Assembly: GCF_937876455.1 (NCBI RefSeq)
Contig: NZ_CALFIG010000015.1
Coordinates: forward strand, 1 to 6,791
DNA: 6,791 nucleotides
Direction: 5' to 3'
From: an uncultured Flavobacterium sp.
GTDB taxonomy: Bacteria > Bacteroidota > Bacteroidia > Flavobacteriales > Flavobacteriaceae
The position numbers were made by a program, and so were the translations under genes. This document shows, one piece after another, positions 1-4,580 of the stretch. Positions within the stretch are counted from its first letter, which is position 1. Each line of letters opens with the position of its first letter. The notes below the pieces were generated by a model that made no database searches, was not told the origin of the DNA, and saw only the letters and a program-made list of their open reading frames with translations.

Positions 1-980
1 GACGTGTGTTTATACAATTGATTAATAATGGTCTCTACATGAGCATCACGTTTCAATTCAATAACAACCCGCATACCCTTTTTATTTGATTCATCACGAA
101 GATTAGAAATACCTTCAATGATTTTGTCTTTTACTAATTCTGCAATTTTTGTAATCAAATCAGCTTTCACCACTTGATACGGCAATTGAGTAATGATAAT
201 TGCATGACTATTTTTTATTTCTTCTATTTCAACAACACCACGAACCGTCAATGAACCACGCCCCGTTGTGTATGCCTTAATAATACCATTCGTATTACAA
301 ATAATACCACCAGTCGGAAAATCAGGCCCCTTAATATAATCCATCAAACCAACACTAGACAAATCATTATTACGAATTAACGCCACCGTCGCATCAATAA
401 CTTCTTTCATATTATGAGGTGGAATCGATGTTGCCATACCTACCGCAATACCTGCCGTTCCGTTAATTAATAAATTAGGTAATTTGCTTGGTAGCAACGT
501 CGGTTCAATCGTAGACTCATCAAAATTGGGCACAAAAGGAACCGTGTCTTTTTCAATATCCGCTAAAATTTCTTCACAAATACGCTGCATACGGACTTCG
601 GTGTACCTCATTGCCGCAGCATTATCACCATCTACTGAACCCCAGTTACCTTGTCCATCCAGAAGTGGATAGCGCTTAGAAAAATCTTGCACCATACCTA
701 CCATTGCCTGATACACCGCCTGATCACCATGTGGATGATACTTACCAAGAACATCCCCCACGATCCTTACTGATTTGTGATACGGTTTGTTGTATGAAAA
801 ACCAAGTTTATCCATGGTGTATAATACACGACGATGTACTGGTTTAAGACCATCACGCACATCGGGAATCGCACGACTGACAATAACAGAAACAGCATAA
901 TCTATAAACGATGACTGTAATTCTTCATGTAATGCAACATTTACGACTGAATCTTCAACTTCGCGTGGTATAGTACTCAT
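1..980 (-). CDS. gyrA: DNA gyrase subunit A, N-terminal part (runs off the left edge)
   Basis: This is the breakage-reunion subunit of type II topoisomerase, which works with GyrB as A2B2 to introduce negative supercoils. Only the first 326 codons are in the window, covering the winged-helix and start of the tower region. Visible landmarks are SRAIPDVRDGLKPVHRR (about 35-51), the GKYHPHGD block (79-86), LLDGQGNWGSVDGD (106-119) and the catalytic tyrosine Y126 in AAAMRYTE, equivalent to E. coli Y122. The tower start GRGSLTVRG is also present. GyrA is preferred over ParC because of the NWGSVDGDNAAAMRYTE wording. The start at 980 is supported by AAGGA eight bases upstream. At the quinolone positions the residues are Q87 and Q91, where E. 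coli has S83 and D87. Bacteroidota GyrA normally reads DSPAAMRYTEARL; this one does not, so the source phylum is uncertain and may differ from the rest of the window. Confidence 0.96.
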   Translation of the reverse strand, partial: MSTIPREVEDSVVNVALHEELQSSFIDYAVSVIVSRAIPDVRDGLKPVHRRVLYTMDKLGFSYNKPYHKSVRIVGDVLGKYHPHGDQAVYQAMVGMVQDFSKRYPLLDGQGNWGSVDGDNAAAMRYTEVRMQRICEEILADIEKDTVPFVPNFDESTIEPTLLPSKLPNLLINGTAGIAVGMATSIPPHNMKEVIDATVALIRNNDLSSVGLMDYIKGPDFPTGGIICNTNGIIKAYTTGRGSLTVRGVVEIEEIKNSHAIIITQLPYQVVKADLITKIAELVKDKIIEGISNLRDESNKKGMRVVIELKRDAHVETIINQLYKHT

Positions 981-988
981 AATAGATA

Positions 989-993
989 TCCTT
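989..993 (-). promoter_or_regulatory. Shine-Dalgarno site of gyrA
   Basis: The minus strand reads AAGGA with eight bases before the ATG at 980. This fixes the gyrA start. It contrasts with the genes to the right, which lack such a site, as is usual in Bacteroidota. Confidence 0.7.
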
Positions 994-1078
994 GATAATG
1001 AAATATGTTTATTATTTGAATACCGTGATAATTATTTCTCTAAATAACAAATCACTATATTATTTATAATTCTCATTA

Positions 1079-1107
1079 ATTATACCATATAATCGCACTA
1101 AAATCTA
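1079..1107 (-). promoter_or_regulatory. Probable sigma70-type gyrA promoter with extended -10
   Basis: On the minus strand, 1087-1079 reads TGGTATAAT: a perfect -10 hexamer with the TGn extension. Seventeen bases upstream of the hexamer is only a weak -35, TAGATT (1107-1102), which extended -10 promoters tolerate. Transcription would start near 1072, giving a leader of roughly 90 bases. This is unlike the TAnnTTTG signals seen further right. Confidence 0.6.
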
Positions 1108-1132
1108 TTTTCAAAATTACGACTAAACAAAA

Positions 1133-1164
1133 AAAGCATCCCCTAAAATTTTAGGAGATGCTTT
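1133..1164 (-). terminator. Strong intrinsic terminator between the accessory region and gyrA
   Basis: Two 16-base arms (1133-1148 and 1149-1164) pair with a single mismatch (1141/1156). Read on the minus strand, the stem AAAGCATC...GATGCTTT is followed by a long T tract (TTTTTTTGTTT). It ends transcription of the hypothetical gene at 1199-1564 and insulates gyrA. On the plus strand the following T run is short, so plus-strand termination would be weaker. Confidence 0.85.
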
Positions 1165-1198
1165 AAAAATTATTGCAAATTATAAAAAACAAAAAATA

Positions 1199-1564
1199 CT
1201 ATTCCAAAACAATCGGATCTTCTTTAGTATTGCCTTTTGTTAAATCAACTTTTTCACTACCATCATTATTTTTTTGTGGAAGATTTATCAACGTAGCTTT
1301 TGATGTTCTAGCACCGAATTGTGGAAGCTTTATTACTATTTTAATCCTTTGATCAATATTTTGCTTACAATATTCTATCAATTTTTTTTCCTTAGCTAAT
1401 TCATTACCAATAATAGCAATAGTTTTGTATTTACCATTTTCGTCAGTTTCACCAGTCCATCCGTGTATTGTTGGATAAATCTCATAACCATATTCATAAC
1501 ACAAAGCATCTACTTTATCTAAAAACTCATTCATTTTTTCACTCATTTCTTTATCGTTTTTCAT
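1199..1564 (-). CDS. Hypothetical protein, 121 aa, last cassette-like gene
   Basis: I do not recognise a named domain. The protein is soluble, with no signal peptide or membrane segment. It has a charged helical N-terminus (about 1-25), a central block EYGYEIYPTIHGWTGETDENG followed by YKTIAIIGNE (about 24-53), and a Lys/Asp/Glu-rich tail. The YGYEIYPTI...TIAIIGN wording resembles short hypothetical proteins of Bacteroidota phages and accessory regions, from memory only. Its ATG at 1564 lies 18 bases beyond the end of the attC-like site at 1583-1680, the short leader expected of an integron cassette. It stops with TAG and is followed by the terminator at 1133-1164. No second recombination site follows it before gyrA, so if it is a cassette its 3' end has been lost or never had a site. 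Confidence 0.8.
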   Translation of the reverse strand: MKNDKEMSEKMNEFLDKVDALCYEYGYEIYPTIHGWTGETDENGKYKTIAIIGNELAKEKKLIEYCKQNIDQRIKIVIKLPQFGARTSKATLINLPQKNNDGSEKVDLTKGNTKEDPIVLE

Positions 1565-1582
1565 ATCCGTAAATTTTACATA

Positions 1583-1680
1583 CCTATAACAAAGTGTATA
1601 AGTAATGTGGCTAAATAAGTTTATTCTTAAATCGAGAGTATGTGCAAAGCCACACTACATATACACCCAACCGTTATCGG
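1583..1680 (-). repeat. attC-like recombination site A (98 bp, complete)
   Basis: On the minus strand the order is: R''-like CCGATAAC (1680-1673), six-base spacer, 19-base L'' arm (1666-1648), 35-base loop, 19-base L' arm (1612-1594), three-base spacer TTT, R'-like GTTATAGG (1590-1583). The L arms match 17/19 and the R arms 7/8 as inverted repeats, separated by an unequal unpaired spacer. This outer stem, internal loop, inner stem and variable loop are the architecture of integron attC sites, and the size is within their known range. The R boxes depart from the GTTRRRY consensus. The longer spacer after R'' and the short one before R' match site C (3033-3167). Alternatives are a palindromic mini-element or an RNA hairpin. 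Confidence 0.6.
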
Positions 1681-1793
1681 AAATCCTACGACCAAACACA
1701 GTCCTTCCAAAAAATTATTTTTCCGACAAACATTTTTTCTTCATTATCAAACCAAAGTTTTATTCACGATTCATCAACCAAAAAATAAAAGAA

Positions 1794-1840
1794 CACCTCC
1801 GCAAGACAAAACAAACGTAAACAACAAACTTGCGGAAGTG
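1794..1840 (-). terminator. Intrinsic terminator of the DnaA domain IV-like gene
   Basis: On the minus strand, CACTTCCGCAAG (1840-1829) pairs over 12 bases with CTTGCGGAGGTG (1805-1794), with one G-T wobble. The loop is 23 bases. A T-rich stretch (TTCTTTTATTTTTTGG) follows. It begins eight bases after the stop codon of the gene at 1848-2249. The interval 1681-1793 between this and attC-like site A shows no convincing gene. Confidence 0.75.
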
Positions 1841-1847
1841 CCATATA

Positions 1848-2249
1848 TCATTGTAATATGTCATTTACACGATTGTAAACCTCCGTCATCGCAGGGTCTT
1901 TTATCGCCAAAAACTCCAATCCTCGCCTCTCATAATAAATAATAGTAGCGTGGTCTTTTTTTAAGACTTTACCTATCATATTATATGACATGCCTAAGCT
2001 TCTAAAATGCAAAGCTAATGACATTCTTATATTTACCAAATGTTGACGTCTGCTTTTTGCGTGAATATCAATATCAAATTCTTTATTGACGATTTTCATT
2101 TTCTCAACCATCATTAAGACTTGTGCCTCTACTTTTTCTTTTCTTATTTTAAAAGCGAAAGAGTAAGGCGAGTCGCCTCTATTAGATAATTCTCTCTTTA
2201 TCGCCAAATGCATGGCGTATAATTCAGAACTTGTGTGATTAGTGTACAT
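1848..2249 (-). CDS. Stand-alone DnaA domain IV-like DNA-binding protein, 133 aa
   Basis: Residues about 65-115 resemble the DNA-binding domain IV of the replication initiator DnaA. RRQHLVNIRMSLALHFRSLGMSYNMIGKVLKKDHATIIYYER corresponds to the DnaA helix-turn-helix and its signature (xxRDHTTVxxA in the canonical protein). There is no AAA+ ATPase domain and no domain I; the N-terminal 60 residues are a charged helix-rich segment. DnaA domain IV binds 9-bp DnaA boxes, so this small protein may bind similar sites and either recruit or compete with host DnaA. Free-standing proteins of this kind are known from Bacteroidota and their phages. It follows a degenerate attC-like site and precedes its own terminator and a complete attC-like site. 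The ATG at 2249 is the first in frame; no Shine-Dalgarno is seen. Confidence 0.75.
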   Translation of the reverse strand: MYTNHTSSELYAMHLAIKRELSNRGDSPYSFAFKIRKEKVEAQVLMMVEKMKIVNKEFDIDIHAKSRRQHLVNIRMSLALHFRSLGMSYNMIGKVLKKDHATIIYYERRGLEFLAIKDPAMTEVYNRVNDILQ

Positions 2250-2283
2250 ACGTTTATTTATTATTTTGTGTTTAATTTACGTG

Positions 2284-2323
2284 GATATGCGCTACGTGTA
2301 GCGTGTATCAACAAGTTGTGTGC
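2284..2323 (-). repeat. attC-like half site B (R'' and both L arms, R' not found)
   Basis: Fourteen bases after the methyltransferase stop, the minus strand reads GCACACAAC (2323-2315), the exact complement of the R' box of site C. A five-base spacer follows, then GATACACGCTAC (2309-2298) and GTAGCGCATATC (2295-2284), which pair 10/12 with a tiny loop. A right-hand R' box would be expected near 2271-2280 but the sequence there is AT-rich with no GTT core. It may be a short attC that lost R', for example when the DnaA-like gene arrived. It could also act as a simple hairpin or weak terminator, though no T run follows. Confidence 0.4.
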
Positions 2324-2337
2324 AATACTACCAGAAG

Positions 2338-3120
2338 TTACCATAAAGTAATTTGCGACTGTTTATTAATAATTCTTTTGGTTGCGTAATCGTAAATTTC
2401 TTTATCAATTTCAAAACCAATAAATCTTCTTTTTTCATCAATACATCCTATTGCTGTTGTTCCGCTTCCAGTAAAAGGGTCAAGTATCAAATCGTTTTCA
2501 TTTGTAAAAGCTAAAAGCAATTTTCTAACTAAATCATTTGGGAATGTGGCAGAATTTAAGGTTGTAATTTCATTACCACTTTGCTTTTTATGCCTTAAAA
2601 TATTATCAAATGTTCCGTGAAATTTAGCATTATAAAATTTTCTTTTATCAGCATTATTTTTTGAAAACACAATAATAAATTCAAAAACGCTATTCATTAC
2701 ACCTTTTTCAATAGCAGGTTCACCATTCTTTTTATCCCAAATGATTATTTCTTTTACCTGTTCAGCAAAGTGTCCTAATATTTTCATCAATGCTACTTTG
2801 TTATTTGTAAGCATTTGAATATTATAAAACACCTCATTTTCTGTAACTCTTAAAAGTTCAGTAATCACATTTTTAGACCACTCAAAATATTCATCTTGTG
2901 TGTAGTTGTCTTTGGTGTTTTGATACTTGCTTTTTCCTTTTACAGTTCCTACATTATATGGTGGCGAAGTAATTGTATAACTAACTTCATTATCATACAT
3001 ATTTGACAGATGCGTTAAACAATCACCGTACTGCACACAACATTTCATTGGCAAAAGTTGGGCAGACGTGCCAACATCAACATTATTACTACTATTTAAC
3101 TGTGTACTCATATTCAACAT
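2338..3120 (-). CDS. Solitary DNA methyltransferase, beta class (N4-cytosine or N6-adenine), up to 260 aa
   Basis: The enzyme transfers a methyl group from S-adenosylmethionine to an exocyclic amino group in DNA. The catalytic motif IV, TSPPYN, is at 51-56 and the SAM-binding motif I, DPFTGSGTT, at 214-222. Motif IV before motif I defines the beta arrangement. RFIGFEID (232-239) follows as motif II. SPPY favours m4C but does not exclude m6A; the recognition sequence cannot be read off. No restriction enzyme gene is adjacent, so it looks like an orphan methylase, common in phages and integron cassettes. The frame is open from ATG 3120, but residues 1-28 are encoded by attC-like site C (3033-3167) and are Asn/Ser-rich. 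The conserved fold begins at about residue 29. The true start may therefore be ATG 3048 (M25) or GTG 3036, both still inside the site. Confidence 0.9.
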   Translation of the reverse strand: MLNMSTQLNSSNNVDVGTSAQLLPMKCCVQYGDCLTHLSNMYDNEVSYTITSPPYNVGTVKGKSKYQNTKDNYTQDEYFEWSKNVITELLRVTENEVFYNIQMLTNNKVALMKILGHFAEQVKEIIIWDKKNGEPAIEKGVMNSVFEFIIVFSKNNADKRKFYNAKFHGTFDNILRHKKQSGNEITTLNSATFPNDLVRKLLLAFTNENDLILDPFTGSGTTAIGCIDEKRRFIGFEIDKEIYDYATKRIINKQSQITLW

Positions 3121-3167
3121 TTGTTTTTCAAATTCCCAACCTTCGCCAATGCTTCAACGTTATATGC
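3033..3167 (-). repeat. attC-like recombination site C (135 bp, complete)
   Basis: On the minus strand the order is: R'' GCATATAAC (3167-3159), seven-base spacer, 17-base L'' CATTGGCGAAGGTTGGG (3151-3135), 72-base loop, 17-base L' CCCAACTTTTGCCAATG (3062-3046), four-base spacer AAAT, R' GTTGTGTGC (3041-3033). L arms pair at all 17 positions if two G-T wobbles are allowed; R boxes pair 9/9 with two wobbles. R'' overlaps the TAA (3162-3160) of the preceding reading frame, as is typical of cassette attC sites, and the length is near the upper end of the known attC range. Orientation agrees with site A. The loop and right half are also read as the N-terminus of the methyltransferase frame. Because the variant pairs are wobbles on the transcribed strand, an RNA-level structure is an alternative. 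Confidence 0.65.
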
Positions 3168-3320
3168 TACCTTCTTCAACAACAGTATGATATTCATACA
3201 CTTCAGGAATTGAATAGTATTTTCCGTTACCTGCTTTAATTGCGACAACTTCAACCCATTCATCAGTATTATACTTGTTGGCTTTTATATTAACTCTATT
3301 TGTTTATCTAAAGGCAGCAT
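3160..3320 (-). pseudogene. Small gene that appears frameshifted, about 53 codons
   Basis: From 3300 to the TAA at 3160 the minus strand encodes a protein-like stretch, IKANKYNTDEWVEVVAIKAG followed by NGKYYSIPEVYEYHTVVEEGSI, but this frame has no ATG, GTG or TTG start after the upstream stop at 3306-3304. An ATG at 3320 opens MLPLDKQIELI and then hits TAA in a neighbouring frame. Adding one base near 3288 would join the two into a continuous protein of about 53 residues. I read this as one small gene with a single-base deletion, either a real mutation or a sequence error. Function unknown. Its stop overlaps the R'' box of attC-like site C, suggesting that it is a cassette gene. Confidence 0.45.
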
Positions 3321-3527
3321 ATAACATTGGTTTGCAATTGATTATTATTTCGGCTTCTGTTTTAATAATAGAGACCCTGTAACCGATTTCCCCAAAATAG
3401 ATGCATTTTCGGTTATAATCTCTACGGTTAGATTTTCTCCGAGTGCCTTTATCCATTCTTTTTCTTCCTCTGTGTTCGCAATTATACATAATTGCTTTAC
3501 ACCATTTTCAATTTTTATTATTTCCAT
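3304..3527 (-). CDS. Small hypothetical protein with a probable -1 frameshift (74 aa if joined)
   Basis: The ATG at 3527 opens a 60-codon frame beginning MEIIKIENGVKQLCIIANTE, which stops at 3345. In the -1 frame a second stretch, GEIGYRVSIIKTEAEIIINC followed by KPMLYAAFR, runs to a TAA at 3304. Joined at TTTTGGGG (3397-3390) they give a coherent 74-residue protein, whereas each alone has an unnatural end. The joint contains the heptamer T TTG GGG in the correct phase for -1 slippage (X XXY YYZ), but one missing T in the T run would look the same. No membrane segment or known motif is visible, and the function is unknown. It is followed by another small frame that also needs a one-base correction. 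Confidence 0.55.
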
Positions 3528-3546
3528 AACTATTGATTTTTTAAAA

Positions 3547-3593
3547 GAGTACTGGCGGTAACATAAAACCCCTACTCAAAACCCGCCAGCCTC
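3547..3593 (-). terminator. Terminator-like hairpin upstream of the small frameshifted gene
   Basis: CTGGCGG (3589-3583 on the minus strand) pairs perfectly with CCGCCAG (3558-3552) across a 24-base loop. GAG and CTC can extend the stem beyond a small internal loop, and TTTT follows at 3546-3543. It lies between the gene ending at 3674 and the ATG at 3527, so it may end the upstream transcript. Alternatively it is a structured leader of the downstream gene or part of another repeat. The loop contains a meaningless seven-codon ATG frame. Confidence 0.4.
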
Positions 3594-3597
3594 CAAT

Positions 3598-3657
3598 TTA
3601 TTTACATAAATACGCTAATAATAGGATTATCAATAAGTATATGACAAACTCCACCAC
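3598..3657 (-). CDS. Possible 19-aa membrane microprotein, GTG start
   Basis: Seventeen bases after the stop of the gene at 3674-3883, the minus strand reads from GTG at 3657 (or GTG 3654): MVEFVIYLLIILLLAYLCK, ending TAA. Almost all residues from 3 to 17 are hydrophobic, giving one membrane helix, with Lys at the end. No ribosome binding site is visible and such short frames arise by chance in AT-rich DNA. It is reported as a weak candidate only. Confidence 0.2.
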   Translation of the reverse strand: MVEFVIYLLIILLLAYLCK

Positions 3658-3673
3658 TGTCGCTGTTTTTTGT

Positions 3674-3883
3674 TTATTTTTCATGCGGTATTTTTATAAA
3701 TTCAAAAATACCATTTTTTGCTAAAGTATATGGATATATGGAATAGTCCTCCATATCCATCTTTAAACCATCTATGTCATATATAGATGTAGATTTTTCG
3801 TTGATAGATTTCAAAGTAAGCCTACCATTACTGGCGACTTCTAAATTACCGTTTCCTACGAGTGCTACTGTGTGTGTTTTCAT
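3674..3883 (-). CDS. Hypothetical protein, 69 aa
   Basis: No family is recognised. The protein starts MKTHTVALVGNGNLEVASNG, has a central acidic segment (DIDGLKMDMEDYS, about 36-48) and ends IFEFIKIPHEK. It has no signal peptide or membrane helix and alternates hydrophobic and polar residues, suggesting a small beta-rich fold. The ATG at 3883 is favoured because a complete Bacteroidota-type promoter lies at 3918-3947 and would give a leader of about 30 bases. Confidence 0.7.
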   Translation of the reverse strand: MKTHTVALVGNGNLEVASNGRLTLKSINEKSTSIYDIDGLKMDMEDYSIYPYTLAKNGIFEFIKIPHEK

Positions 3884-3917
3884 CGTGTTTTATTATTTTA
3901 ATAGTTGTTTAATGGTT

Positions 3918-3947
3918 CAAAGATACTACTATTATTTTAATTCACAA
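3918..3947 (-). promoter_or_regulatory. Bacteroidota-type promoter for the 69-aa gene
   Basis: On the minus strand TTG (3947-3945) is followed, after 19 bases, by TATCTTTG (3925-3918), a perfect match to the Bacteroidota -7 consensus TAnnTTTG with a correctly spaced -33 TTG. This is one of the clearest signs that the right part of the window is expressed by a Bacteroidota RNA polymerase. Confidence 0.7.
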
Positions 3948-3962
3948 CACTTGAATTAAAAT
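3934..3962. promoter_or_regulatory. 11-bp inverted repeat around the -33 box (candidate operator)
   Basis: ATTTTAATTCA (3934-3944) and TGAATTAAAAT (3952-3962) are perfect inverted repeats separated by CAACACT. The spacer contains the -33 TTG of the promoter at 3918-3947, so a dimeric regulator bound here would block or tune that promoter. The AT-rich composition makes chance partly responsible. Confidence 0.45.
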
Positions 3963-4008
3963 TTAACACTTCTTAACATTTACAAAAAGTAATATATATA
4001 CACTAAAA

Positions 4009-4044
4009 TAGCCGAAACATCAATAAATATTGACATCTCGGCTA
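4009..4044 (-). terminator. Terminator of the MazG-like operon
   Basis: TAGCCGA (4009-4015) and TCGGCTA (4038-4044) pair perfectly, and TCAATA and TATTGA extend the stem inside a short mismatched section. On the minus strand the hairpin is followed by TTTTAG. It lies 24 bases after the TAG of the 59-aa gene. Confidence 0.65.
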
Positions 4045-4068
4045 ACCACGTATCAAAATAAAAAAAAC

Positions 4069-4248
4069 CTATTTCTTTGAATTAACGTACAAATACGGCT
4101 CAAATAAAGTAGCTAATACCTCTTTCATCTCTCTTTCGGCATCAACAGGCAGTAACACTTTTATGTATTTCGTCTTATATTTCTTTGCGAACTTTGGCTT
4201 ACTTCCAGCACCTCTCGGATTGCGCTTATTTAACACCTTACACTTCAT
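4069..4248 (-). CDS. Small basic protein, probable DNA-binding accessory protein, 59 aa
   Basis: The minus-strand frame begins ATG at 4248, two bases after the TAG of the MazG-like gene, and ends TAG at 4069. The N-terminus, MKCKVLNKRNPRGAGSKPKF, carries the RGAGxKPK block seen at the start of many small plasmid and phage DNA-binding proteins; it continues AKKYKTKYIKVLLPVDAERE with strong positive charge, then a short helix MKEVLATLFEPYL. The middle part could be a ribbon-helix-helix-like strand and helix, but this is inference. The tight spacing and the shared terminator show co-transcription with the MazG-like gene. Confidence 0.7.
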   Translation of the reverse strand: MKCKVLNKRNPRGAGSKPKFAKKYKTKYIKVLLPVDAEREMKEVLATLFEPYLYVNSKK

Positions 4249-4250
4249 AA

Positions 4251-4556
4251 CTAATTATATATGTCGCTTTCTTTAACAAATATACCGCCTACCATACGCC
4301 CTTTCCTATCTTTGATTTCATCGTATGCCATTGCAAGGCACTCTTGAATATCAATATTTAACTGTTGGCACATAATAATCAGCACCACCAAGCTATCGCC
4401 AATACTATCTTTAATTACTGCATTATTGCCTTTATTTAAGCCATTAGCTAATTCGCCTACTTCTTCTATCAACTTGACAAATTGGTACTTCACATCAGCA
4501 TTATGCAAGTTACGTGCCTTGCTCCACGTCTCTACTTTCTTTATTAATTCGTTCAT
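4251..4556 (-). CDS. MazG-like nucleotide pyrophosphohydrolase, 101 aa
   Basis: Proteins of the all-alpha NTP pyrophosphohydrolase (MazG) family hydrolyse (d)NTPs to NMP and pyrophosphate with Mg2+, cleaning the nucleotide pool or lowering (p)ppGpp signalling in phage-infected cells. Visible motifs are EEVGELA (31-37), giving the metal-binding ExxE, and KDSIGDSLVVL (49-59), the second metal-binding helix with D50 and D54. The 101-residue, single-domain length matches phage and short bacterial versions rather than the two-domain MazG of E. coli. The first gene of a two-gene unit, it overlaps nothing upstream and is followed by the 59-aa basic protein after two bases. The -7 promoter element ends only four bases before the ATG, so the mRNA may be leaderless. 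Confidence 0.85.
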   Translation of the reverse strand: MNELIKKVETWSKARNLHNADVKYQFVKLIEEVGELANGLNKGNNAVIKDSIGDSLVVLIIMCQQLNIDIQECLAMAYDEIKDRKGRMVGGIFVKESDIYN

Positions 4557-4560
4557 AACG

Positions 4561-4568
4561 CAAATTTA
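4561..4568 (-). promoter_or_regulatory. Bacteroidota -7 promoter element of the MazG-like gene
   Basis: The minus strand reads TAAATTTG (4568-4561), a perfect TAnnTTTG. Four bases separate it from the ATG at 4556, so transcription would start at or next to the start codon. No good -33 TTG is found at the expected distance; the palindrome 4581-4600 occupies that place. Confidence 0.5.
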
Positions 4569-4580
4569 CAACACTTATTT

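Noticed and set aside
484..672. Plus-strand 62-codon frame opposite gyrA
   Set aside because: gyrA is certain on the minus strand here; this is an antisense shadow.
1594..1602. TACACTTTG-like element as a promoter for the 121-aa gene
   Set aside because: Spacing is one base too long for TAnnTTTG and the sequence lies inside the attC-like arm, so the match is probably accidental.
1811..1818. TACGTTTG match to the Bacteroidota -7 box on the minus strand
   Set aside because: It sits in the loop of the terminator hairpin with no correctly placed gene start and no -33 partner.
1605..1942. Two overlapping plus-strand open frames of 71 and 100 codons
   Set aside because: They run through the attC-like inverted repeat, the terminator and the end of the minus-strand DnaA-like gene, and have no protein-like composition or known motif.
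3186..3200. Short palindrome GTATGA-TAT-TCATAC
   Set aside because: Only six paired bases inside a reading frame; too short to claim function.
1199..4253. Stop-codon reassignment as in some gut phages
   Set aside because: TAG, TGA and TAA all occur as plausible terminal stops of different genes, and no long gene is interrupted by in-frame TAG or TGA.
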